The notes under the pieces: generated by a model | What the model was told of the DNA's origin: nothing | The model's input: only the letters and a program-made list of their open reading frames with translations | Database searches by the model: none | Assembly (NCBI RefSeq): GCF_002355635.1 | Contig: NZ_AP017558.1 | Location: 2,728,001 to 2,792,000, forward strand | Reading direction: 5' to 3' | Length of the DNA: 64,000 bases | DNA from: Halopenitus persicus | GTDB taxonomy: Archaea; Halobacteriota; Halobacteria; Halobacteriales; Haloferacaceae | Position numbers and translations under genes: made by a program | Part shown: one piece after another, positions 34,765 to 43,270 of the stretch | Layout of the letters: each line of letters begins with the position of its first letter | How positions within the stretch are numbered: the stretch's first letter is position 1

Positions 34765-35475
34765 ATGACTGACAAGATCGACCTCGACGACATCGAAACC
34801 GACGACGCCGACGAACCGGCGGCCAATCACGGCGACTGGTTGTGGCGCAACGAGGGCACTCCCGAGGACGAGCCCGAAGCGCCAGCATCCGAGACGCCGG
34901 CATCCGAGACGTCGACGCCGACGGTCACTCCCGGCAGTGGCAGGAGCGACACGGACGCGACCGCCGATGACGGACCCATTCCGCGCGTCCCCCGTAAAAA
35001 CGAGTCCAAACCCGCGGGCGTGCCGATCGAAAGCGGTGGCTCCGGTGCCGGCGCGACCGTCAGCAACGCTCCCGATGACGCCGAGCCGATGGCCGAAGGC
35101 CCCCACGGTGGCGGCGTCGACGACATGACGATGGCGGTGACCTACAACGCCATCTCCGAACTGGCCGATCCGCAACTGGTCCTCGTCTCGGCCCGCGAGT
35201 GGGCCGACTGGGTCGGTATCGTCGGCGACGTGAACGCGCCGGTCATCACCAAGTTCCAGCGGGAACACGGCATCGACGCCGACTTCTTCAACGGAACGGG
35301 AACCGGCCCCGCAGAACGACTCGCCGACATCGGCACGACGTCGATGTTCTACGCCGAGCGACTGGCCGTCGTCGGGACCCCCGCCGACGAGTGGATCGCC
35401 GAGGAAGCCGGCTGGGAGTTCGTCCCCCTCGAGACGGCCGCCGAGAAGGCCGGCTGGGACCTCGAGGAGGAATGA
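34765..35475 (+). CDS. Conserved haloarchaeal protein of unknown function
   Basis: 236 residues. The first 125 are disordered, acidic and Thr/Pro-rich, with a 15-bp DNA duplication giving PASETPASET. The folded C-terminal part (MTMAVTYNAISELADPQLVLVSAREWADWVGIVGD, GIDADFFNGTGTGPAERL, FYAERLAVVGTPADEWIAEEAGWEFVPLE) is well composed and clearly a real domain. I recall similar domains only as uncharacterised. The start follows GACGATGAC without a strong ribosome site. Confidence 0.78.
   Translation: MTDKIDLDDIETDDADEPAANHGDWLWRNEGTPEDEPEAPASETPASETSTPTVTPGSGRSDTDATADDGPIPRVPRKNESKPAGVPIESGGSGAGATVSNAPDDAEPMAEGPHGGGVDDMTMAVTYNAISELADPQLVLVSAREWADWVGIVGDVNAPVITKFQREHGIDADFFNGTGTGPAERLADIGTTSMFYAERLAVVGTPADEWIAEEAGWEFVPLETAAEKAGWDLEEE
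34885..34914. repeat. 15-bp tandem duplication
   Basis: Copies 34885-34899 and 34900-34914 differ at one base and encode ASETP/ASETS in the disordered linker. Confidence 0.75.
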
Positions 35476-35536
35476 TCCGGCCGGCGCCGGAGCGCGGCGA
35501 CGCGCCTGACGTGGCTGACGCGGCGATGGCTATCGT

Positions 35537-36637
35537 CTACGGAGGGACGATTCCGTCGTGGGTCGCCGCGGGTTTGTCGGCGCCGATTCGGTTGTCCAGC
35601 GCGTAGGCGCCCGCTCCCGTGATGAGCAGCGCCGAGGCGAGGCTGAAGAGGCCGATGTGCGCGAGGACGGGGTCGTCAGGGATACCGAACAACGTGAGGA
35701 CGAAGACGCTCAGCGCCGTTATCGCGGAGATCCGGGTGAAGAATCCGAACAGAATCGCGAGACCCAGGCCGAGTTCGGCGAAGCCGGCGCCGAGTACCCA
35801 CAGTTCGGCGGGGAAGGGGGCAAGTGCGGTGAGGTCGTACTGTTCGACGACGCTGAGGGCCATCTCGGGAGCCAGCAGTTTCTCGAAGAGGCCGAGAAAG
35901 GCGAAGGAGAGGCCCATCCCGACCCGGATGACCGTCGGGACGAGCCGTTCGTAGGGATCGGTGAGGCGGTTGAGCCACGACGCGGCGCGGTGGACCGGAT
36001 CGATCCGCCCGTAGACGGTGCCCTCGGCGGCGGCGACCTTCTGCAGTACTTCGTCGGCGCTGGGGCGACCGCTGCCGATCAGAGCGATGGCAGCGAGACC
36101 GGGAACCCACTCGAAGGAGTACAGCAACAGCGGCTGGGAGACGAGCGCCAACAGATACACCAGCAACCCGACGATCGCGGCCACACGCGTGGCGATGCCG
36201 AAAAGCAGGGCGAACCCGAGACCGATCTGAAACAGGCGGACGAGTCCGGGAGCGACGGTCGGATCGACGATGGGTGTGAAGAAGTAACCCGCAAAGCCGG
36301 CGCCGACGAGCGGCAGTCCGAATCCGAGGCGTAACAACCACGCCAACAGGTCCCGATAGCCGGTCATCACGTCGCGAAACACCGCGATGTCCCGCTGGAG
36401 CGGCCGGACGCGGAGATAGACCACGAGAGCGCCGAGCGTGGCGAGACCCCCGCCGCCGAGGACGACGGCGTTGACCGGATCGGTCAACGCGTCGGCGAGA
36501 AAGGCCAGCCCCTCGCCCGCCTGCTCGGCGTTCGTGACGAACCTGACGTGGGCGGCCGCGGCCTCCGAACAGACCACCGAAACGACCCCGAGAGCGGCCA
36601 ACGCACGCGAGACCGGTTTTACGTTATGAGATACCAT
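35537..36637 (-). CDS. DoxX-family membrane protein with two DoxX-like halves
   Basis: 366 residues: an N-terminal signal-like segment, a first group of helices (about 55-200), and a second (about 225-345) with PTVIRVGMGLSFAFLGLFEKLLAPEMALSVVEQY and GAGFAELGLGLAILFGFFTRISAI, the DoxX pattern. The first half (LLRLGFGLPLVGAGFAGYFFTP, GLVRLFQIGLGFALLFGIATRVAAIVGLL) repeats it. Such proteins are linked to quinone-dependent sulfur or oxidative-stress reactions; the role here is unknown. HVRFV just after the signal recalls the start of copper-resistance-type or TlpA-type periplasmic regions. Confidence 0.8.
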   Translation of the reverse strand: MVSHNVKPVSRALAALGVVSVVCSEAAAAHVRFVTNAEQAGEGLAFLADALTDPVNAVVLGGGGLATLGALVVYLRVRPLQRDIAVFRDVMTGYRDLLAWLLRLGFGLPLVGAGFAGYFFTPIVDPTVAPGLVRLFQIGLGFALLFGIATRVAAIVGLLVYLLALVSQPLLLYSFEWVPGLAAIALIGSGRPSADEVLQKVAAAEGTVYGRIDPVHRAASWLNRLTDPYERLVPTVIRVGMGLSFAFLGLFEKLLAPEMALSVVEQYDLTALAPFPAELWVLGAGFAELGLGLAILFGFFTRISAITALSVFVLTLFGIPDDPVLAHIGLFSLASALLITGAGAYALDNRIGADKPAATHDGIVPP

Positions 36638-36762
36638 GGTTCATACACGAAGGTGGAGGAGTAAAAGAACCGGTGTCGGGGGGTCGTGCGGTCGTCAGGA
36701 GGGCGCGTTCAGCGCCACGGCTGACGTGGATTGACGACGCTGGCGGCACCGGCACGTCGTGT

Positions 36763-36867
36763 CGACGATGCCGTGCTGACGGCCTTGCGGAGGCTCACGA
36801 CGATGCCGTGCTGACGGCCTTGCGGAGGCTCACGACGATGCCGTACTGACGGCCTCGTGGAGACTCA
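36763..36867. repeat. 35-bp tandem repeat, three copies
   Basis: Copies at 36763-36797 and 36798-36832 are identical; the third (36833-36867) differs at four or five positions. The repeat lies in a non-coding gap between the DoxX gene and a small membrane protein gene. No spacers, so not a CRISPR array. Confidence 0.9.
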
Positions 36868-36899
36868 CGACGACGGCGTTGGGGCTTGGGGGAGCGGCG

Positions 36900-37082
36900 T
36901 CAGAGGACGGTCGCCCACACGAGCCCCAACACGAACAACGCGACCGCCGCGACCGTTCCCCAGTCGCTCCACCGCGTCCCAGTGCCGGTCCCGTCATCGG
37001 ACTGGGTCAGTACGTAGCCGAATCCGACGATCGCCACCAGCGCCACGATGACGGCGTATACGGTGGTCAGCGCTCCAGCCAT
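36900..37082 (-). CDS. Small two-helix membrane protein (60 residues)
   Basis: Hydrophobic helices at about 4-26 and 42-60 joined by a polar loop (SDDGTGTGTRWSDW). Unknown family. It is divergent from the 37160 gene; a minus-strand TTTTTGTACG about 30 bases upstream may be its TATA region. Confidence 0.65.
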   Translation of the reverse strand: MAGALTTVYAVIVALVAIVGFGYVLTQSDDGTGTGTRWSDWGTVAAVALFVLGLVWATVL

Positions 37083-37159
37083 ATGTTAACACACAACCTG
37101 TTCGTACAAAAACGTTACCGGCACAACCGTCTTTAGCCCCCGCACCGATACATCGACGT

Positions 37160-37561
37160 ATGCGAATCGAGCTGCGGGTGTGTAAACACTGCTACGAGGG
37201 AGACCACGGGAATCAACGCAAGACCGCAGTGACGAGGGACATGGTCAACTGCGCCGAGCGAGTCCGCGAGTACAAGGACCTGATCGGCCTCGAGGCCGTC
37301 TACATCACCAGAGTCGAAGAAGGAGATCCCGGCGGAGCCGAGGCGCTGCCGGCGATCGTCGCCAGCATCGAAAGCGACCAGGTAACCCTCTCGGACACCC
37401 AGCTCGTGATGGAGGACGAGGACGGGAACATGCTGGTCTACCCGGAGCCGACGGACATTCTCGAGGTCCTCACGCGCAACATCGACCAGATCCAAGAACA
37501 GACGCGACAGGACGCCACCGTGGAGCTCTCCCAAGAGGGCGCGGAGCTACTGGCCGCGTGA
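37160..37561 (+). CDS. Conserved protein with N-terminal CxxC, unknown function
   Basis: 133 acidic residues. MRIELRVCKHCYEGDHGNQRKTAVTRDMVNCAERV suggests a metal-binding CxxC-H site; the remainder alternates strand and helix (VYITRVEEGDPGGAEALPAIVASIE) and ends with EGAELLAA. Not recognised. It lies downstream of the formate dehydrogenase operon but converges with it. A 23-bp duplication covers its stop codon. Confidence 0.7.
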   Translation: MRIELRVCKHCYEGDHGNQRKTAVTRDMVNCAERVREYKDLIGLEAVYITRVEEGDPGGAEALPAIVASIESDQVTLSDTQLVMEDEDGNMLVYPEPTDILEVLTRNIDQIQEQTRQDATVELSQEGAELLAA

Positions 37562-37585
37562 TCGCGGAGCTACTGGCCGCTTGAT
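37540..37585. repeat. 23-bp tandem duplication across a stop codon
   Basis: Copies 37540-37562 and 37563-37585 differ at one base. The TGA of the preceding gene (37559-37561) is in the first copy. Confidence 0.85.
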
Positions 37586-37638
37586 ATTCGTCCCGCGCCA
37601 CGCGCGAAAAACGAACACGAACAGGGCGGGCACGGGAG

Positions 37639-38649
37639 TCAGTCGTTCGACTGCGGGTCGCCGCCGTCGGCGACGGTTTCGCGGTTCTGCCGGCGCGCCA
37701 TCTCCTTCTCCCAGCGAACCCGCATCACGTTGCCGTACATCGAAAGGACGAGGCCGACGAACAGCACGAACATCCCGATGTTGATGCCGACGGTGAGCAG
37801 GAGGTTCGTCACGTCACCGCTGACGACCAGTTCCCGCGGAACCGGGTAGCCCTCCCGGATGATACTGCCCATCAACACCGAGACGATCCCGACGACGACG
37901 AGCGAGCCGACGATCGTCGAGACGGAATGCCAACTCGGCGAGAGTTCGAGCTGCTCGATGCCCGTCCCGTCGTGGTCCTCGTCGTCGTCGTGGCTCTCGG
38001 GGATCATGCTGCGAGGGATGAACGCCTTCGTCTCGACGGGGTAGAACGCGGGATGCATCCCGTGTTCGAAGATGTGGAACATCACTCCCATCAGCATAAT
38101 GATCCCCAGCAATCCGTGGAAGACGACGAACGCCATCGCGGCGGTCCTCGTCGCGAAGTACTGCATCAGTCCGGTCTTCGACCAGATGAGCAGCCCCGAG
38201 ACGGTGAGCAGCAGGAGCTCGACGGCGAAGATGTAGACGACGCCCTTGCCGACGTAGGACAAAAGCGGGACCTGGTCGGCCTCGTAGCCAGCGAACTGCC
38301 GGGCGTGTGGGTGGCGTTCGTCGGCTCGTCCGAGCATGAATCGAACGTCCTGGATGAACGCCTCGGTGTCGGCCTTCGCCGGGAGGATTTCCCGGAAGTT
38401 GCTCCGGCCGGTCGGGCTGATCAGCATCAGGACCGTCCAGAAGACGATGAGCGCGACGAGGCCGATCCCGGCGACGCGATGGAGCGCGGTGACGCCCGTC
38501 GCGCCGCCCATTAGCTCCATCATCCACCACAGCTCGGAGTTGAACATGATGGCATAGCCGGTGAAGAACAGCAGGAACACGTCGAGCGCCAGAAGCGAGT
38601 GGAACAACGTCGTCACCCGCGTGAACTTGCCGTGATCGAGGTTCGTCAT
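37639..38649 (-). CDS. Cytochrome b subunit of formate dehydrogenase (gamma-type)
   Basis: 336 residues, five or six membrane helices. Heme-ligand candidates: His in VTTLFHSLLALD, ALHRVAGIGL, VVFHGLLGIIMLMGVMFHIFEHGMHPAFYPVE, the NrfD/FdnI-like gamma-subunit pattern. It would pass electrons from the Fe-S subunit to membrane quinone. An acidic loop (ESHDDDEDHDG) is cytoplasmic or loop-exposed. Last gene of the four-gene operon; ATGA overlap with the preceding small subunit. Confidence 0.85.
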   Translation of the reverse strand: MTNLDHGKFTRVTTLFHSLLALDVFLLFFTGYAIMFNSELWWMMELMGGATGVTALHRVAGIGLVALIVFWTVLMLISPTGRSNFREILPAKADTEAFIQDVRFMLGRADERHPHARQFAGYEADQVPLLSYVGKGVVYIFAVELLLLTVSGLLIWSKTGLMQYFATRTAAMAFVVFHGLLGIIMLMGVMFHIFEHGMHPAFYPVETKAFIPRSMIPESHDDDEDHDGTGIEQLELSPSWHSVSTIVGSLVVVGIVSVLMGSIIREGYPVPRELVVSGDVTNLLLTVGINIGMFVLFVGLVLSMYGNVMRVRWEKEMARRQNRETVADGGDPQSND

Positions 38650-39035
38650 TCGGTCTCACCCCCGTCACCGGAGCCGTCAGCCATCACGGTCCCGGCGGTC
38701 TCGTCGGTTTCGGGATGACGCATCCGTGCGGCGATGCGGCGGAAGCTCGCCCAGTGAAGGAACACCATGAACAGGATGAACACACCCATCAGGACGTCGG
38801 CGGCGTGGATCAGCGCGATAAGGAAGTCCAGCGCCGGAATCGTGTTCCCGGCGACCCAGTCGGTGCCGACGCCGCCGCCCTCGACGGTGGGGCCGACGCG
38901 GAACAGCGTCTCGTAAAACGGCCCGAAGCCGCTGGCCCACCACACCGACAGGACGGCGACGGCGATGCCGACGAGCGCCGAGACGAAGACGGCGATCGGG
39001 GAATAGCCCTCGACCTCGGGCGTCTCGTGGCTCAT
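38646..39035 (-). CDS. Small membrane subunit of the formate dehydrogenase operon
   Basis: 129 residues with two membrane helices (about 13-35 and 65-95). The second contains two His (ALIHAADVLMGVFILFMVFLHWAS) that could ligate heme or anchor the complex. Overlaps both neighbours by ATGA, which ties it to the complex. Not part of classical FdnGHI, so this is an extra or split anchor. Confidence 0.75.
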   Translation of the reverse strand: MSHETPEVEGYSPIAVFVSALVGIAVAVLSVWWASGFGPFYETLFRVGPTVEGGGVGTDWVAGNTIPALDFLIALIHAADVLMGVFILFMVFLHWASFRRIAARMRHPETDETAGTVMADGSGDGGETE

Positions 39036-39688
39036 CGGAACTCACCGGCGTCGTCGCCGAAGACGATGTCCATCGCGACGTCGTTGAAGAACGCCCCTTC
39101 GTCGCGTTTGTCCAGTTCGTCGGCGATCTGTGAGGGTTGGCCGACGAGGATGGCGTCGGTCGAGCACTCCTCGGCACAGGCCGGTCCCTTCCCGACGTCC
39201 TGACGCTCCTCGCACATCGTACACTTGTCCATCTTGCCGCCGGTGCCGAACACCTGTGCGGCGCCGTCGTCCTCCTCGGGAAACTGCGGCGCCCCGAACG
39301 GACACGCCGACAGGCAGTACTGGCAGCCCACACAGAGGTCCTCTCGGACGGTGACGAACTCCTCGTCGGTCTTGATGAGGGAGTCGGTCGGACACACCGA
39401 CACGCAGGGTGCGTTGTCGCAGTGATAACACTGCATCGGGATGGACGTCTCACCCGGCGATTCACCTGCCGCAAGCGCGGCCGCGCCCGACGTCCCGGAC
39501 CCCTCCTGGCCCTCCAGCATCGTCGAGATGCTGATGCGTTGTTCGTCGTGGGGGACGTCCCACGTTCGCTTGCAGGCGACGACGCACCCACCACAGTCGA
39601 TGCATGCGCCGACGTCGGGGAAGATCCGCGTTCCCTCCCCGACGCTCATCACGCCATCGCCCATCACCTCCTTGTTCGATTGAGACAT
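39032..39688 (-). CDS. Ferredoxin-type beta subunit of formate dehydrogenase
   Basis: 218 residues with cysteine sets for four [4Fe-4S] clusters: CIDCGGCVVACKRTW, CYHCDNAPCVSVCPTDS, CVGCQYCLSACPFGAP and CTMCEERQDVGKGPACAEECSTDAI. It relays electrons from the catalytic subunit to the membrane subunits. No membrane anchor of its own, unlike FdnH, which may be why a separate small membrane protein follows. Confidence 0.9.
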   Translation of the reverse strand: MSQSNKEVMGDGVMSVGEGTRIFPDVGACIDCGGCVVACKRTWDVPHDEQRISISTMLEGQEGSGTSGAAALAAGESPGETSIPMQCYHCDNAPCVSVCPTDSLIKTDEEFVTVREDLCVGCQYCLSACPFGAPQFPEEDDGAAQVFGTGGKMDKCTMCEERQDVGKGPACAEECSTDAILVGQPSQIADELDKRDEGAFFNDVAMDIVFGDDAGEFR

Positions 39689-39700
39689 TTTTGTATCACC

Positions 39701-42700
39701 TCATTGAACCGCTTCGCTGTCACGGACGTCGAAGTTCTTCTGCTGGCCGATGCCGTCTCGGTCCTGCGGGAACTCCAGATCCGTGTCCATGCCGAGCTCC
39801 TCGAGCAGGTCCTGGGTGGCCGGTCGGACGGACACCATCGACACCTTCGTCTCCTGCATCTGCGTCTCGACGTCGTAGCCCCGTGACGTGATCGCGTTCG
39901 CGGAGTCGCCGATGGCGTACGGGACGGTGCCTTCAGGATACTTCTCCTCCTGACTCTTGCCCTTGAATACCCCGCCCCAGTGGAACGGGAGGAACACCTC
40001 GCCGTCGTTGGGTCGCTCGGTCACTCGTGCCTTCACGAGCACCGACCCCCGGTCGGTCGAGGAGACGACGACGAGGTCGCCGCCGTCGACGCCGAGTTCG
40101 TCGGCCTTCGCGGGGGCGATCTCGGCGTACATGTGTGGTTGCAGGTCGGCAGTGTGGATGTTCGATCGCGTCTCCGAACCGCCACCCTGGTGTTCGACCT
40201 GCCGGCCGGTCGTCATGATGGTATCGAGGGTCGGACCGTCGTCCTGGTTGTGGATGATGTCGTTGGCCTGCTGCTGTTCGACGGCGTTGTTCTGGTCGAG
40301 TCGGTAGAAGTTCCGCTGCTGACCGTTCGCCGGCCACTCCTCGACCAGGTCCGGTCGCGGACTCTCGATGGGTTCACGATGGACCGGAACCGTATCGAGG
40401 AAGCTCCAGACGACCGCCCGCGCCCGGCCACGGCCGGTCGGCGCGTCGGGCTGTGCGTAGTCGTACTGTTCGTAGAAGTCGGGATCGACGCCCTCCCCGA
40501 TCATCCTTTCGAGGTAGTCGTCGAACTCCGAACTGCCGGTGTCGGGATCGTTGATCTCCTGTGCAGCGGTGTAGACCGACTCCTGGTTGTCGAGCGCGTA
40601 CTGCTGGGGGATCGTCAGTTCGTCTGACTGGGTCGACTGGGTCGGATCGATGAGGCTCTGTGGCGGCGTGATCTTCCAGCCCGGATACTCCGGAACGCCG
40701 TGGATCCGGCCGTCGTCGGCCAGGTCCCTGTCGCCGGCCCAGTCGGGGACGTAGGGATCCCGGATCAGACTCAACGCGTCCGCCTGACTGTCGTATCCGT
40801 CGCCGACGGCATCGACCGTCTCCTGGAGCGGGTAGTCGGCGTCGGTCGGCATGTCGTCCCACTCCTCCGGCGTCGGCGCCTGGACGCCCCATCGGGTCCG
40901 GAAGTCCTGTCCCCCGTCGTTGGGATCCATGTCGTCGTTCCAGATGATGGGCGTCCCCGGGTGACCCTCACCCCAGCAGGGCCACGGGAGCATCCAGTAC
41001 TCGCCCTCGACGGGGGTCCCCTCGGCACCTTGGAGGTCCTCGCTGGAGAACGCGTAGTCGTACTCCAGATGCTGTTGGAGCCGTTCGGGCGTCTGTCGGT
41101 AGCCGATGGTGTTCGTCCCGAGGTTGAACTCCCGGATGACGTTCTCGTAGGACGATTTCCCGTTGTGTATCTCGGGGCCGCTTCCCCAGTCGAAGTGTTC
41201 CCCGAAGCCGAGTTCGTCGGCCAGCTCCTGCATGATTCGCAGGTCCGGTCGGGAGTTGTGTGCGGGCTTGGCGACCGGTTCGGACCACTGCACCGACCGG
41301 TTCGTGTTCGTCAGCGAGCGGTAGTGTTCGTACTGACTCGACGCCGGCAGCAACAGGACGGGCGGGCCGTCCTCGTAGTCCGGCAGGACGCTCGCGACCG
41401 AGGGGAACACGTCGATGACGACCAGGAGGTCGAGGTTCTCCATCCCCTCCTTCATCTGCTCCATCTCGCTGATGGAGTTCGCGGAGTGGCCCCAGAAGAC
41501 CGCGATCTTCACCTGATCGGGTTGGTAGATCGGCGTCTCCTGATAGCGGTCCTCCCGGTCGAGTGCCGCCTCGAACCAGCGGGCCACCGTCAGCCCGTTC
41601 TGGAACATCATCGAGTTCGTAGCCGGATCATTGGGCCCGTGGTTTTCGTTGGGTGGGAGCGAATCGGGATCGAGTTCCTCGTTGCCGCTCTGCCGGACGT
41701 ACTTCTCGGGCGGCATCAGCTCGAACCTGTCGTAGAGGTCGTCGAACGAGGTTGAACCGCTGGTGTAGGGGTTCTTGTCCCAGATTTCGGCCCACCACGA
41801 CCAGCCGCCGGGCGTGAGGCCGTAGTACCCCGGCAGAATGTGGCTCGCCACTGCGAGGTCGGTCGCGCCCTGAACGTTCGCGTGGCCGCGCATCACCTGC
41901 AGGCCGCCGCCGCTTCGGGCAGCGCTCCCGGACGCGAGGCTCAACGCCGCATACGATCGGATGTTCTGGGTTCCGTTGTTGTGCTGGGTGCCGCCCATTG
42001 CCCACTCGATCTGGACGTGCGGACGGTTCTCGTCGATGAGTTCGGCGATGCGTTCGATGTCCTCGACGGAGAGCCACGTGATGTCCGAGACCGTCTCCTT
42101 GTCGTACTGGTCGAGGTCGGCGTCGAGGTCCTCCCAGCCCTGGACGCGGTCGGTGATCATGTTCTGGCCCGTATCGTCGGCGTCCGGGTCCATCGCCAGC
42201 CCGTACTCGTCGCGGAGCTCCTTGATGACGCCCATCATCAACGCCACGTCGGTTCCCGGGCGGAACCGCATAAACTCGTCCGCGTGCGCCGAGGTCTTCG
42301 TGAAGCGCGGGTCGAGACTCAGGATGGTCCCGCCGCGCTTTTGCCCCTCCAGGATGTGCTGCATCGCGATGGGGTGGGCCTCCGCCGGGTTCTGCCCGAC
42401 GATGATGTTCAGGTCGAAGTTGCGGTAATCCGACACCGTGTTCGTCATCGCACCGTATCCCCACGTGTTCGCCAGCCCGGTAACCGTCGTCGAGTGGCAG
42501 ATGCGTGCCTGGTGGTCGACGTTGTTCGTGCCCATAAACGCCGCAAGCTTTCGGATGGCGTAGGACTCCTCGTTGGAGTGATGGGCACTGCCGAGGAGCA
42601 TCACGCTCTCGCGGCTGTGCTCCTCGTCGACGTCGACGGCGTCGCTCGGTGAGACGTCCGAGTCGGGCCACAGTGCCCGGATGTCGGTCCCGAGACGATC

Positions 42701-43084
42701 GTAGGCGGTATCCCACGAGAGCTTCTGCCACTCCCCGTCTTCCCGAATCATCGGGTGTTTGAGGCGCTTTTCGGAGTGTTCGGTCTCGTAGATGCCCGCT
42801 CCCTTCGAGCAGAGCGACCCGTTGTTTATGGGATGTTCTTCCCACGGTTCCATCCCGACGAACGAGTCGCCCTTCCGTTCGCCGTGGAACCCACATCCGA
42901 CCGAACAGTAGTTACAGATCGTCTTTGTCAACTCCCCGTCCGTGTCCTGTCCATCGGCCTCGTCGTCGCTCTGGGCGAGTACTTGCCCCGTCGCACCGCC
43001 ACCGAGTGCGACCACGCCCGTCAGGGCACTCGCTTTGATGAACGACCGCCGATCGAGGTCGAGGGAGACTGGTTCCGTGCTCAT
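39701..43084 (-). CDS. fdhA: Formate dehydrogenase catalytic subunit (molybdopterin), Tat-exported
   Basis: 1127 residues. Twin-arginine signal DRRSFIKASALTGVVALGGG, then a [4Fe-4S] site C57-x2-C60-x3-C64 with C92 and the following Lys94 used in formate dehydrogenases. The active site is C196-H197 in HQARICHSTTVTGLANT; the Cys-His pair marks formate dehydrogenases (Cys replacing Sec), unlike nitrate reductase Asp or DMSO reductase Ser. C-terminal MGD-binding domain: FHWGG and NAITS. Longer than FdnG by about 110 residues. Export places formate oxidation outside the membrane. First gene of the operon; divergent from the HdrA-FlpD-like gene. Confidence 0.88.
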   Translation of the reverse strand: MSTEPVSLDLDRRSFIKASALTGVVALGGGATGQVLAQSDDEADGQDTDGELTKTICNYCSVGCGFHGERKGDSFVGMEPWEEHPINNGSLCSKGAGIYETEHSEKRLKHPMIREDGEWQKLSWDTAYDRLGTDIRALWPDSDVSPSDAVDVDEEHSRESVMLLGSAHHSNEESYAIRKLAAFMGTNNVDHQARICHSTTVTGLANTWGYGAMTNTVSDYRNFDLNIIVGQNPAEAHPIAMQHILEGQKRGGTILSLDPRFTKTSAHADEFMRFRPGTDVALMMGVIKELRDEYGLAMDPDADDTGQNMITDRVQGWEDLDADLDQYDKETVSDITWLSVEDIERIAELIDENRPHVQIEWAMGGTQHNNGTQNIRSYAALSLASGSAARSGGGLQVMRGHANVQGATDLAVASHILPGYYGLTPGGWSWWAEIWDKNPYTSGSTSFDDLYDRFELMPPEKYVRQSGNEELDPDSLPPNENHGPNDPATNSMMFQNGLTVARWFEAALDREDRYQETPIYQPDQVKIAVFWGHSANSISEMEQMKEGMENLDLLVVIDVFPSVASVLPDYEDGPPVLLLPASSQYEHYRSLTNTNRSVQWSEPVAKPAHNSRPDLRIMQELADELGFGEHFDWGSGPEIHNGKSSYENVIREFNLGTNTIGYRQTPERLQQHLEYDYAFSSEDLQGAEGTPVEGEYWMLPWPCWGEGHPGTPIIWNDDMDPNDGGQDFRTRWGVQAPTPEEWDDMPTDADYPLQETVDAVGDGYDSQADALSLIRDPYVPDWAGDRDLADDGRIHGVPEYPGWKITPPQSLIDPTQSTQSDELTIPQQYALDNQESVYTAAQEINDPDTGSSEFDDYLERMIGEGVDPDFYEQYDYAQPDAPTGRGRARAVVWSFLDTVPVHREPIESPRPDLVEEWPANGQQRNFYRLDQNNAVEQQQANDIIHNQDDGPTLDTIMTTGRQVEHQGGGSETRSNIHTADLQPHMYAEIAPAKADELGVDGGDLVVVSSTDRGSVLVKARVTERPNDGEVFLPFHWGGVFKGKSQEEKYPEGTVPYAIGDSANAITSRGYDVETQMQETKVSMVSVRPATQDLLEELGMDTDLEFPQDRDGIGQQKNFDVRDSEAVQ

Positions 43085-43270
43085 ACCGTGTTTTCGTGTC
43101 CCGCCATAGTCTGATTGCTATTCACTAACATATTAGGACCTACCCTATATTAATATACGGGCCCGCGCACCGGATCGCTCGACGTGCCTCGGCGACGGCA
43201 ACTGACCGAAGTCGTCCCCGCGGTCGACTCGTCGCAAAACCTATATTCGTGGTAGCACTGCACATAGTCG

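Noticed and set aside
36763-36867. Tandem 35-bp repeat as CRISPR
   Set aside because: Units are directly adjacent without spacers and no cas genes are near.
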